Origin: Methylobacterium gregans
Lineage (GTDB): Bacteria; Pseudomonadota; Alphaproteobacteria; Rhizobiales; Beijerinckiaceae
DNA: 64,000 nucleotides
Direction: 5' to 3'
NCBI RefSeq assembly: GCF_022179245.1
Contig: NZ_BPQM01000064.1
Location: 17,804 to 81,803 of the forward strand
Made by a program: the position numbers and the translations under genes. The stretch's first letter is position 1; every line of letters begins with the position of its first letter. The notes below the pieces were generated by a model. The model saw nothing but the letters and a program-made list of their open reading frames with translations. It was not told where the DNA came from and searched no databases. This document shows positions 16,252 through 24,238 of the stretch, in pieces.

Positions 16252-16731
16252 ATGTCAGCGTCCGTTGCGATCATCGGCAGCTTCAAGACGGTCGAACGTT
16301 ACCAGGCCGTGCTCGCCTCCATCGAGGCGTTTCGCGCCGAAGGATGGACCGTGACCTCGCCGGCGGGATCGGCGGTGCTCGAAGCGGGCATCGACTTCGT
16401 CCGCTTCGAGACGGACCATCCGGACATGAGCGACGCCGAGGTGCAATCCGTCACGTTGGAGCGCATCATGTCAGCGGACATCGTGTACGTGACCGCTCCG
16501 GACGGCTACATCGGGCGGACCACCTGTTACGAGATCGGCCGGCTCATCCAGGCACGGCGGCCGGTCTTCTTCTCGATGAAGCCCGAGGACCTACCCATAC
16601 TCGTCGCATCCAGGTTCATCGCCGAGGCATCCGTCGTGGCACGCGAGTACAAGGGCCGGCACGCACCGACGCTGTTCGAGGACGGCGAGGATGGTTCAAG
16701 CGTCGTGGAACGTCGGCTCACCCATGGTTGA
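16252..16731 (+). CDS. Nucleoside 2-deoxyribosyltransferase-like protein
   Basis: A 159-residue protein from ATG 16252. It starts with a Rossmann-like strand SVAIIGSFK, and residues 80-105 read ADIVYVTAPDGYIGRTTCYE, matching the core of the nucleoside 2-deoxyribosyltransferase fold in which the Glu of TTCYEIG is the nucleophile. Known relatives cleave or exchange the base of deoxynucleosides, or act as nucleotide-degrading effectors in bacterial conflict systems. It overlaps the next gene, a second member of the same fold, by 8 bases, and the phosphorylase gene follows. I infer a three-gene nucleotide-acting unit. Confidence 0.72.
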   Translation: MSASVAIIGSFKTVERYQAVLASIEAFRAEGWTVTSPAGSAVLEAGIDFVRFETDHPDMSDAEVQSVTLERIMSADIVYVTAPDGYIGRTTCYEIGRLIQARRPVFFSMKPEDLPILVASRFIAEASVVAREYKGRHAPTLFEDGEDGSSVVERRLTHG

Positions 16732-17245
16732 CTCGGCATGCCTCCATTCCGCCGCGGGTCCCTTCCCCGCGCGGCACAACCACCGCAGGGTCGTCATCTG
16801 CGGGAGCATGACGTTCTACGGCGAGATGCTGCGCATGCAGGATTGCCTCGTGCAGAACGACGTGCCGGTCGAGTTGCCCGATGCCGAGGACGACATCGTC
16901 GCCGCGCTCGAACAGGCGGAATATGAGAGGTTCAAGCGTCGGGTCACCCTGGCGCATCTTCGGCGTGTCCGGCATCGGACGACCTTCGCCGTCCTCGTCC
17001 TCAACCTGGATAAGCATGACCGGCCGGACTACATAGGTCCGAGCACCTACGCTGAGATCGCGATGGCGTCCGCGTTCAACAAGCCGGTGTACCTGATCGG
17101 CAACGTCCCTTCCGCGTATGCGGATGAGCTGGCCGCGTGGAAGGCCGTTCCGTTGAATGGACGCATGGACCGGCTGGTCGAGGATTATTGGGCGTCATGC
17201 GTTCCCCGGCCGCAGCCGCAGATGAAGCTGTTCAGCATGGCCTGA
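16724..17245 (+). CDS. Second nucleoside 2-deoxyribosyltransferase-like protein
   Basis: A protein of 173 residues from ATG 16724, overlapping the previous stop by 8 bases; an ATG at 16691 would add 11 residues. RVVICGSMTFYGEM opens the fold, and FAVLVLNLDKHDRPDYIGPS followed by TYAEIAMASAFNKPVYLIG gives the nucleotide-binding loop and probable catalytic Glu. The sequence is only distantly related to the upstream gene, so the pair is not a recent duplication; the two may form a heteromer or act on different substrates. The following gene begins inside its 3' end. Confidence 0.72.
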   Translation: MVDSACLHSAAGPFPARHNHRRVVICGSMTFYGEMLRMQDCLVQNDVPVELPDAEDDIVAALEQAEYERFKRRVTLAHLRRVRHRTTFAVLVLNLDKHDRPDYIGPSTYAEIAMASAFNKPVYLIGNVPSAYADELAAWKAVPLNGRMDRLVEDYWASCVPRPQPQMKLFSMA

Positions 17246-19098
17246 CCGGCCTTCGTCGGCCGGCCGTCTTCCTCCACTTCTTCGACGTCCATTTCCTTGA
17301 GGAGAAGGGGGTCGACCGCTTCATGGACCAGGCCATCGCGGAAGCCCGCTTGGCCACCCGCCTCGCCGTGCTCCTCGCCGACGACGTCCTGGTCCCGGCC
17401 TCCAGCCGCATCGAGAGCGAGCTGTGCAAGCGGGTGCTGCTCGAATTCCCGCACAGGATCTTCGCGGACCACTTCACCATGGTCGGCAGCGGCGCGAGCT
17501 TCGAGGAGTTCATCGAGGAGAAGCGTTCGCAGTATCGTGCGGACCAAGCCCAGGGGATCGCCTACCGGGAAGCCGGGATCGGGATCGACCTGCCGTGGCG
17601 GACGAGGCGGCGCAGCGCAACGGCCGACATCGCCACCGACTGGAAGCGCGCCCTCCCGTCGGGCGCGGCCGAAAGCCTGTTCAAGGCGTTGCACGGAGAC
17701 CTTCCCAAGGACATCGAGCGCATTTGGGAGGGGATACCCGAGCGGCTCGGCGCGAGCGCCTTCATCGTCGAGAACGTCATACCGCTCCTCTTCGGTAGGC
17801 CGAATGCCGGCCTCATCGTTCGCAACCGCCTCCACGGTATCGTCAACAAGTCGTACTTTGGGAGCTACGGCAAGGATATCCTCGGGTCGGTCTTCCGGCG
17901 CATGCGCTACCTCGAATCCCCTGACAGCATCCCGTCAGGGGACCCTGCCAACGACCTCGATTTCCAGCGGCTGGTGGCCTCGTGCCGGGACACCGGCGTG
18001 CTCAAGGATATCGTCAAGGCGCGCCTTCCGGCCTTGCTGACCCTGCGGGATGACCCGAGGCTCGCGGCGGCTTATGCATTGGCCCATCCCACGCCCCTGC
18101 CCCCGACCGGAGAAGGGCGGATGGGACCAACGTGGAAAGGCCACGTGATCGGAGACGGCATGAAGGGCGAGGACAAAGTCGCGGGTGCCTGCCCAAGGGT
18201 GCTGATCGTGACGGCGCTGCCGCGGGAGGCCGCCGCCGTCCTCGCGACCTTCGACGAGTGGTCCGACGCCCCCGGGCACGCGAACGACCCGAACGTCTAC
18301 CGGGAAGGACGCTATCGCATGCCCGACGGAACCATGCGCAAGGTCCTGCTGGCCTCGCTGCCCATCATGGGTACCGACATGGCGGCCACGGTCGCGACGA
18401 ACGCCTTCCGGACCCATCCCCGCATCGGTTACGCGCTGATGGTCGGCATCGCGGGGGCGTGTCCCAACCCTGACCTTGCCGAGGAGCATGTGAGGCTCGG
18501 CGACGTCGTCGTGTCCGATGCCAAGGGCGTCTTCGACTACGGGCATGTGAAGCGGACTCCCGAAGGCGACGAGAACCGCGGCAGTCACCAGCGGGTCTCC
18601 GGTTCGCTCCTGGGCATATTCGGCATGCTCTCAAGCGAGGAATTGCTCGGGAAGCGCCCCTGGGAGGCGATCCTGGGTTCGACCCTCGCCAAGCCTGATA
18701 CGTCCTGGCGTTTCCGTCGTCCTGGCGACGACAAGGACGTCCTGCATCGTTTCGTCGATGGCAAAGCAGAGGCGATCCCCCATCCCGAGGATGCCGACCG
18801 TAGACCTGGCCACCCTCGCCTGCACGGCGGGGCCATCGGCACGGCGGATATCCTCCTGAAGGAGCCCCATCTGCGGGACGTGCTCCGCGACTGCTACGCG
18901 GTACGGGCGGTCGAGATGGAGGGTAGCGGAATGCAAACCGCCTCCTGGCTGTCAGGTCGCGAGTTCATCGTCGTACGCGGTACCTGCGATTATGCGGATC
19001 CCATGAAAAACAACGATTGGCAGCACTATGCCGCCTTGGCAGCCGCCTCCGTCGCAAGGTCGATGGTCGAGCGGATGCCTGTCGAATGGTTCGACTGA
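17197..19098 (+). CDS. Large protein with C-terminal nucleoside phosphorylase domain
   Basis: About 633 residues from ATG 17197 (the frame is open from 17137). Residues 1-290 are an unrecognised, mostly helical domain starting near AVFLHFFDVHFLEEKGVDRF. A linker near 296-315 carries an inserted palindromic repeat (18083-18125). Residues about 333-630 form a phosphorylase superfamily (PNP/MTA-SAH nucleosidase) domain: RVLIVTALPREAAAVLATF, VGIAGACPN, VRLGDVVVSDAKGVFDYGH, VEMEGSG and the closing VRGTCDYADPMKNNDWQ. Free-standing enzymes cleave purine nucleosides; fused versions occur with NACHT and other sensor domains in immunity systems. With the two upstream genes it suggests a nucleotide-depleting abortive response. 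Confidence 0.75.
   Translation: MRSPAAAADEAVQHGLTGLRRPAVFLHFFDVHFLEEKGVDRFMDQAIAEARLATRLAVLLADDVLVPASSRIESELCKRVLLEFPHRIFADHFTMVGSGASFEEFIEEKRSQYRADQAQGIAYREAGIGIDLPWRTRRRSATADIATDWKRALPSGAAESLFKALHGDLPKDIERIWEGIPERLGASAFIVENVIPLLFGRPNAGLIVRNRLHGIVNKSYFGSYGKDILGSVFRRMRYLESPDSIPSGDPANDLDFQRLVASCRDTGVLKDIVKARLPALLTLRDDPRLAAAYALAHPTPLPPTGEGRMGPTWKGHVIGDGMKGEDKVAGACPRVLIVTALPREAAAVLATFDEWSDAPGHANDPNVYREGRYRMPDGTMRKVLLASLPIMGTDMAATVATNAFRTHPRIGYALMVGIAGACPNPDLAEEHVRLGDVVVSDAKGVFDYGHVKRTPEGDENRGSHQRVSGSLLGIFGMLSSEELLGKRPWEAILGSTLAKPDTSWRFRRPGDDKDVLHRFVDGKAEAIPHPEDADRRPGHPRLHGGAIGTADILLKEPHLRDVLRDCYAVRAVEMEGSGMQTASWLSGREFIVVRGTCDYADPMKNNDWQHYAALAAASVARSMVERMPVEWFD
18083..18125 (+). repeat. In-frame palindromic repeat inside the phosphorylase-fusion gene
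   Basis: CCCATCC at 18083-18089 pairs with GGATGGG at 18119-18125, with nested CGCCC/GGGCG. It is translated as a HPTPLPPTGEGRMGP-like linker between the two domains. Such PLPPTGEGR peptides are typical of REP-like palindromes that insert into genes at permissive linkers. Confidence 0.55.
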
Positions 19099-19352
19099 CC
19101 CAGGGCGATCCGCCCCGGTCGGCGTGTGGAACGGGTGCCCGTCCATCGCGCCACCGGCAAGGGTCGTCGCGATCAGGTAGGTTGCATCCCGGGCGATCGG
19201 ACAGGCACGTCGCCCAGGCGGACCGAACGCGCCGCCGAGGCCATCCGACACCCGGTTGCACCTATGGACGGGATGCCACCCGGGCGGCTGATGGTAGGTT
19301 CCCGCACTAACGCCGGGCGCCGACGCGCCGCGACGGCAAGGGAGTAAACAGC

Positions 19353-19950
19353 ATGTCGGACCTGACCACCCTTCGCGGCCTCTCCGACCTCAGCCAGGAG
19401 CCAGCGGCCCTGAAGGGTCGGCCCTCATAATGGTCGACCTGCAGAACATCTACCGCGCGGGGGTTATGCGCCTCGAAGGCGTCGAGCCGGCGATCCGCGA
19501 GGCAGCCGCCCTGCTCACGCGCGCTCGCGACGCCGGCATCCCGGTCTTCCACATCCAGCACGATGCGGGGCCGGGCTCGCCCTACGACGTCACGGCGGCC
19601 ATCGGCCGGATCAGCGACGAGGTCGCCCCCAGGGACACGAGCCGGTGATCACCAAGGCCTACCCGAACTCGTTCGTCGGCACCGATCTCCAGGCGCAACT
19701 CGATGCCGCCGGGGTGAAGGACCTCGTGCTGGCTGGTTTCATGATGCACATGTGCATCAACTCGACCGCGCGTGGGGCCTTCAGTCTGGGGTTCCGGCCC
19801 ACCGTGGTCGCCTCCGCGACGGCCACCCGTGACCTACCCGCGCCGGACGGTTCGGTCGTCCCCGCTTCGCAGCTCCAGGCGGCGAGCCTGGCCGCCCTTA
19901 CGGACCTCTTCGCCGTGGTCGCACCCAAGCAGAATGATATTCGGGGCTGA
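19353..19950 (+). pseudogene. Isochorismatase-family hydrolase gene with two frameshifts
   Basis: The start MSDLTTLRGLSDLSQEPAAL lies in one frame, IMVDLQNIYRAGVMRLEGVE through DEVAP in a second, and EPVITKAYPNSFVGTDLQAQ with GFMMHMCINSTARGA in a third. The breaks are near 19425 and 19635. The last part carries the family's catalytic cysteine (MHMCINST), and the first the Asp (VDLQ). Together they cover a full-length cysteine hydrolase of about 195 residues. Two shifts make a sequencing slip less likely than real decay. Confidence 0.8.
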
Positions 19951-20146
19951 GGTTCACTGCAGGGAGATTGGGCGGAATGGGCGGCCCAGGGCGCTCTCAC
20001 ACCGTCTACTTTATGTGTCACAACGCCAGGGTGTTGTGGCCGCCGGAGCGACCATTCCATCTCAATGACAGCTATCGGGCCCCTGCGGGCATTCGCGTAA
20101 TTAAACCTGAAGGTCCGCTGATGGCGCACAGCCGAACAAGCGGCGT

Positions 20147-20164
20147 GCGAACTTCTGACCCCTT
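20147..20164 (+). repeat. Direct repeat GCGAACTTCTGACCCCTT, right copy
   Basis: Exact copy of 13457-13474 in the same orientation. It is followed within 2 bases by the hairpin at 20166-20197, as expected for an insertion-sequence end remnant next to the metal-resistance block. Confidence 0.6.
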
Positions 20165-20165
20165 C

Positions 20166-20197
20166 CGGACCTTCAACCTGAACTCGTTGAAGGTCCG
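20166..20197. repeat. 12-base inverted repeat upstream of the nickel regulator
   Basis: CGGACCTTCAAC pairs with GTTGAAGGTCCG around an 8-base loop. There is no T-run, so it is more likely a mobile-element end or protein-binding site than a terminator. Confidence 0.5.
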
Positions 20198-20250
20198 CTC
20201 AGGTACGTGAAGCAGCCGAAGTAGCCACCAGGAAGAGAGGGCTTGAGCAG

Positions 20251-20267
20251 ATCCCCTCCGGGGGGAT
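20251..20267 (+). promoter_or_regulatory. Probable operator for the CsoR/RcnR-type repressor
   Basis: ATCCCC-TCCGG-GGGGAT is a C-tract/G-tract dyad 12 bases before the start of the repressor gene. CsoR/RcnR-family proteins bind such G/C-tract dyads and are released by metal, so self-regulation of the regulator and the downstream exporter is likely. Confidence 0.55.
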
Positions 20268-20278
20268 AGGATGTACCT

Positions 20279-20545
20279 ATGGAGCACGCCTCGCACCCGG
20301 ACATCGTCAAGCGCCTGAAGCGAGCCCACGGCCACCTCGCCGGCGTCATCGCCATGATCGAGGAGGGCCGTCCGTGCCTCGACCTCGCCCAGCAACTCAA
20401 CGCCGTGGAGAGCGCCGTCACCAACGCCAAGCGCGCCCTCATCCACGACCACATGGAGCACTGCCTCGGCGAGGGCGTCGACGGCGGGGGCAAAGCCGCC
20501 CGCGAGGCGCTCGCCGAGTTCAAGGCCATCGCGAAGTACCTGTGA
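20279..20545 (+). CDS. Metal-sensing CsoR/RcnR-family repressor
   Basis: An 88-residue all-helical DUF156 protein. The metal-site fingerprint is C33 (GRPCLDLAQQL), H58 and C62 (HDHMEHC), with the C-H-C spacing of 25 and 4 residues found in CsoR; His3 and His6 at the N-terminus resemble the extra ligands of nickel/cobalt sensors such as RcnR and DmeR. The gene lies 8 bases before an NreB-like exporter with a His-rich tail, so nickel or cobalt is the more probable signal, but copper cannot be excluded from the ligand set. A dyad operator lies just upstream. Confidence 0.85.
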   Translation: MEHASHPDIVKRLKRAHGHLAGVIAMIEEGRPCLDLAQQLNAVESAVTNAKRALIHDHMEHCLGEGVDGGGKAAREALAEFKAIAKYL

Positions 20546-20552
20546 GGCGGCC

Positions 20553-21887
20553 ATGCCGAACGTCCTCGCGAACCGCACATACCGCCACCTGTTCGCGGCC
20601 CAGGTTGTCGCCTTGATCGGCTCCGGCCTGCTGACCGTCGCCCTCGGGCTCCTGGCATATTGGCTGGCCGGGGCGGATGCGGGCGCGGTGCTGGGGACCG
20701 CGCTCGCGGTCAAGATGGTCGCCTACGTACTGGTCGCGCCGGTGGCGCAGGCGTTCACCAGCCGGCTGCCCCGGCGCGCCTTCCTCGTCGCCACTGACCT
20801 CGTCCGGGCCGGCGTCGCGCTGGCGCTGCCCTTCATCGACCAGGTCTGGCAGGTGTACGTGCTGATCGCGGTCCTGCAATCGGCCTCGGCGGCCTTCACG
20901 CCAGCCTTCCAAGCGACGATCCCCGACATCTTGCCCGATGAGCGCGACTACACCCGGGCCCTGTCGCTCTCGCGTCTCGCCTACGACCTGGAGAACCTGC
21001 TCAGCCCGGCGCTCGCCGCGCTGTTGCTGACGGTCATCGACTTCCACGGGCTGTTCGCCGGCACCATCGTCGGCTTCCTCGGCTCGGCGGCGCTGGTGGT
21101 CACGACGACGCTTCCAACGCCGAGCGCGCCGACCCGCCGGTCCGGGATCTACGAGCGCACCACGCGGGGGCTGCGCATCTATCTCGCCACGCCGCGCCTC
21201 AGGGGACTCCTCGCCCTCAACCTCGCGGTCGCGGCGGCCGGCGCCATGGTCATCGTCAACACGGTGGTTCTCGTTCAGGCCCTGCTCAAGCGCCCGCAGG
21301 ACGACGTCGCCGTGGCTCTCGGCCTGTTCGGCGGCGGCTCGATGGTTGCGGCCCTCCTACTACCGCGGGTCCTCGACCGCCTGTCCGACCGCGCCGTGAT
21401 GATCCCCTCCGCCGCCCTGCTCGGGCTCGTCTTGCTCGGGTTCGCGGAGGTATCTTGGACCAACGGTTTCGGGTGGGTCGCCCTGCTGGGGACGTGGCTC
21501 GTCCTCGGCATCGGCTACTCGGCGGCACAGACCCCGACGGGCCGCCTGCTCCGGCGCTCCGTCTCCGCCGAGGACCGGCCGGCCCTGTTCGCGGCGCAGT
21601 TCGCGCTCTCGCACGCCGCCTGGCTCGTGACCTACCCGCTGGCCGGGTGGCTCGGTGCGACGGTCGGAATGCCCGCGACGGCGGCGGCGCTCGGCCTTGT
21701 CACGCTCGCCGCGACCGCCGCGGCCCTGCTGCTCTGGCCCTCCGAAGACCCCGAGACCGTGGAGCACGCCCACCCGGAGCTCGCCCCATCCCATCCGCAC
21801 CTCGCGACGGCCCACGGCCATCGCCATGCCCACGCGTACGTCATCGACGACCTTCACCACCACTGGCCGTCGGGCCGCCCCGGATGA
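20553..21887 (+). CDS. nreB: NreB-like nickel-resistance MFS exporter
   Basis: A 444-residue major facilitator with about 12 membrane segments (first ones near HLFAAQVVALIGSGLLTVAL). The C-terminal 40 residues are strongly His-rich (SHPHLATAHGHRHAHAYVID and further HHH), the hallmark of NreB nickel exporters, where the tail binds the metal. It begins 8 bases after the regulator gene and is probably co-transcribed with it. It would export Ni(II), possibly Co(II), across the inner membrane. Confidence 0.82.
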   Translation: MPNVLANRTYRHLFAAQVVALIGSGLLTVALGLLAYWLAGADAGAVLGTALAVKMVAYVLVAPVAQAFTSRLPRRAFLVATDLVRAGVALALPFIDQVWQVYVLIAVLQSASAAFTPAFQATIPDILPDERDYTRALSLSRLAYDLENLLSPALAALLLTVIDFHGLFAGTIVGFLGSAALVVTTTLPTPSAPTRRSGIYERTTRGLRIYLATPRLRGLLALNLAVAAAGAMVIVNTVVLVQALLKRPQDDVAVALGLFGGGSMVAALLLPRVLDRLSDRAVMIPSAALLGLVLLGFAEVSWTNGFGWVALLGTWLVLGIGYSAAQTPTGRLLRRSVSAEDRPALFAAQFALSHAAWLVTYPLAGWLGATVGMPATAAALGLVTLAATAAALLLWPSEDPETVEHAHPELAPSHPHLATAHGHRHAHAYVIDDLHHHWPSGRPG

Positions 21888-22011
21888 GAGACCGCTCCGC
21901 CTTCCGAGCGAACGGTTCATGCCCCAGTCAGGCAGCCGGTGGCACCAATCGACCCATGGCCCTTGGTCGCGACGCCGCGTGGATGGTAGTGTCGCCTCGG
22001 GAGACCCGTTG

Positions 22012-22446
22012 GTGAGAGTGCCGCCGAACCTGCTGCGCCGGATCGCTACCAGCCTGATGCTGCTGGCGCTGACGGCGCTCGCGTTCAACGTGGCGGCGGT
22101 ACCGGCGAGCGCCTTCGCTCCCGTCGAGCACCTGGAATACGCCGGGCCCGAGCATAGCCACATGCACGGCGACGGCACCGTGCACTCGCACGTCGTGGCC
22201 AAGGTCGCTTCGGACGAGGCCGGGGCTTGGCCGGAGTTCCCCCCGCTCGACGATCCGCAGGACCACGAACACAAGAAGTCCGACTGCTGCGGCCTGGCCC
22301 ACCCGGTCGCGCTACCTTCCACCGAGGCGGCCGCTCCTTTGCCACGGTCCCCGGGCGCGACCGTCGTCTCGCGGGAATCGGCGCATCCGTTCGGAGTGGA
22401 TCCGAACGGCCCGAAACGACCTCCCAGGTCCCTGCCGAACGCGTGA
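22012..22446 (+). CDS. His/Cys-containing exported protein of the RND operon
   Basis: About 144 residues from GTG 22012 or GTG 22018. It has a hydrophobic N-terminal segment (LMLLALTALAFNVAAV) that may be a signal peptide. A metal-binding-looking region HSHMHGDGTVHSH follows, then KKSDCCGLAHPVAL. The CCG motif and operon position resemble DUF2946-type proteins found with CzcCBA pumps. The upstream 124 bases have no gene. It may bind or sense metal in the periplasm; this is an inference. Confidence 0.6.
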   Translation: MRVPPNLLRRIATSLMLLALTALAFNVAAVPASAFAPVEHLEYAGPEHSHMHGDGTVHSHVVAKVASDEAGAWPEFPPLDDPQDHEHKKSDCCGLAHPVALPSTEAAAPLPRSPGATVVSRESAHPFGVDPNGPKRPPRSLPNA

Positions 22447-22502
22447 GCGCGGTGTCCTGACGGACACTGCACAGGCCGTGCCCGTTCGACAGGACCTCAA
22501 TC

Positions 22503-24230
22503 GTGACCTTTCTCAAGAACGACGCCCACGGGCGGCCGCGAGGCCGTGCCGCTGGGCTGGCCATGCTGATCCTGGCCACTTGCTTCGCGGCGCCCGCGCG
22601 CGCCGGCGGGGGCGACGACCACAGCCACGGGCCGGCGCCGGCTTCTTCGACCGCGGCTGCGCAGGGCACGCCCCGCGTCTCCATTCAGTCCGACCTCTAC
22701 CAGGTGGTCGGCACGCTCAAGGGCGACCGGCTGACCCTCTACGTCGACCGATCCGAGGACAACGAGCCGGTGACCGGCGCGACCGTTTCCGTGACCGTCG
22801 AGGGCGAGGCGATGCCGGCCGCGCCGAATGACGATGGGACCTACGCCGTCTCCTCGCCCCACCTCGCAGAGCCCGGTTCGAACGACCTCGTAATTCAGGT
22901 CGCCGGCCCGGACGGCGAGGACCTGCTGATCGCAGCCTTGGTTGTGGCCGAGCCGGCCCGCCCGGTGGCCGAGGCAGGAGCGGGACACGTGCATCCCGGC
23001 ATGCCGTTCCTCGCGCACCTCAAGGAGTGGCTCGGCCAGCCCGAGCCGGGCCGGGCCTGGGCGCTCGCCGTCTTCGCGGTCGGGTTGGCCGTCGGGCTCG
23101 CCCTGCGGAGCCGCCGCATGCGACCGGCCGCCTTCGTGGCCGGCGCCGTCCTCGTGGTCGCCCTGACGGGCACCGCCTTCGCCCATGGCGGCGAGGACCA
23201 TGACCATGACGCGCCGACCGCGACGCCTGGATCGAACACCCCGCAGCGCCTGCCGGACGGGTCGGTCTTCGTCCCCAAACCCTCGCAGCGCATCCTGGAG
23301 GTGCGCACCACGACCGCCAAGCCGACCGAGGTCGAGGGTGCGACCCGCCTCATCGGCAAGGTCATCCCCGACCCCAACCGGGGCGGGCTGGTGCAGAGCA
23401 TCGGCGGCGGCCGGGTCATCGCGCCCGAGGCCGGCATGCCCCGGCTCGGGCAGGCCGTGCGCAAGGGAGAGGTTCTCGCCCGGGTCGAGCGGCCGATCAT
23501 CCAGGCCGACCAGGCCATCGTAGTCGAGAAGGTCGGCGAGATCGAGCAGCAGATCGGCCTCGCCGAGGCGAAGCTCGCCCGCGCCCGGAAGCTCGTCGCC
23601 TCCGGCGCCGGCACCGCCATCTCCGTCTCGGACCTTGAGATTGAGCTGGAGGGCATGCGCCGGCGCCGGGCAGCGGTCAGCGACATCCGCACCACACCCG
23701 AGACCCTGACGGCTCCGGCCGACGGCGTCATCGCCTCGACCCGCGTCGTCGCCGGCCAGGTCGTGCAGCCGCAGGACGTGTTGTTCCAGGTCGTCCATCC
23801 AGGCAGCCTTTGGGTCGAGGCCCTCTCCTTCGAGGACGCACCGACCGGCACGGGGACGACGGCGCTGACCGTCGACGGCGCGACCCTGAGGCTGGAGCCC
23901 AAGGGCGTCAGCCGTGCCCTGCAGCAGCAGGCGACCGTGCTCCAGTTCGCGGTCGTCGACCCGCCGGACAACCTCCGGGTGGGACAGCCGGTGACGGTGC
24001 TCGCCGCGACCGGGACCAGCGCGACCGGCATCGTGCTCCCCCGCAATGCCGTCGTGCGCGGGACCGGCGGCGAGGCGATGGTCTGGCGCCACGCCGCGCC
24101 CGAGCGGTTCGAGCCGCGTCAGGTCCGGGTCGAGCCCGTCGACGCCACGCGTGTAGTGGTCCGCGCCGGCGTGAAGGAAGGCGAGCGCGTCGTCGTGCGC
24201 GGCGCCGACCTCATCAACCAGATCCGGTGA
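22503..24230 (+). CDS. czcB: RND efflux periplasmic adaptor (CzcB-like), extended
   Basis: A 575-residue membrane fusion protein. It starts with a signal/anchor and HSHG, then an N-terminal domain with VGTLKGDRLTLYVDRSEDNE, a further membrane segment near 180-225 and a second His cluster GGEDHDHDAP. The standard adaptor part runs from about residue 250 to the end: VFVPKPSQRILEVRT, barrel-sandwich and hairpin regions around EIEQQIGLAEAKLARARKLV, ADGVIASTRVVAGQVVQPQD, and a C-terminal VRAGVKEGERVVVRG. It would link the CzcA pump to an outer-membrane channel and may hand over metal. The N-terminal extension is longer than in classic CzcB. Confidence 0.87.
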   Translation: MTFLKNDAHGRPRGRAAGLAMLILATCFAAPARAGGGDDHSHGPAPASSTAAAQGTPRVSIQSDLYQVVGTLKGDRLTLYVDRSEDNEPVTGATVSVTVEGEAMPAAPNDDGTYAVSSPHLAEPGSNDLVIQVAGPDGEDLLIAALVVAEPARPVAEAGAGHVHPGMPFLAHLKEWLGQPEPGRAWALAVFAVGLAVGLALRSRRMRPAAFVAGAVLVVALTGTAFAHGGEDHDHDAPTATPGSNTPQRLPDGSVFVPKPSQRILEVRTTTAKPTEVEGATRLIGKVIPDPNRGGLVQSIGGGRVIAPEAGMPRLGQAVRKGEVLARVERPIIQADQAIVVEKVGEIEQQIGLAEAKLARARKLVASGAGTAISVSDLEIELEGMRRRRAAVSDIRTTPETLTAPADGVIASTRVVAGQVVQPQDVLFQVVHPGSLWVEALSFEDAPTGTGTTALTVDGATLRLEPKGVSRALQQQATVLQFAVVDPPDNLRVGQPVTVLAATGTSATGIVLPRNAVVRGTGGEAMVWRHAAPERFEPRQVRVEPVDATRVVVRAGVKEGERVVVRGADLINQIR

Positions 24231-24238
24231 GGCCAACC

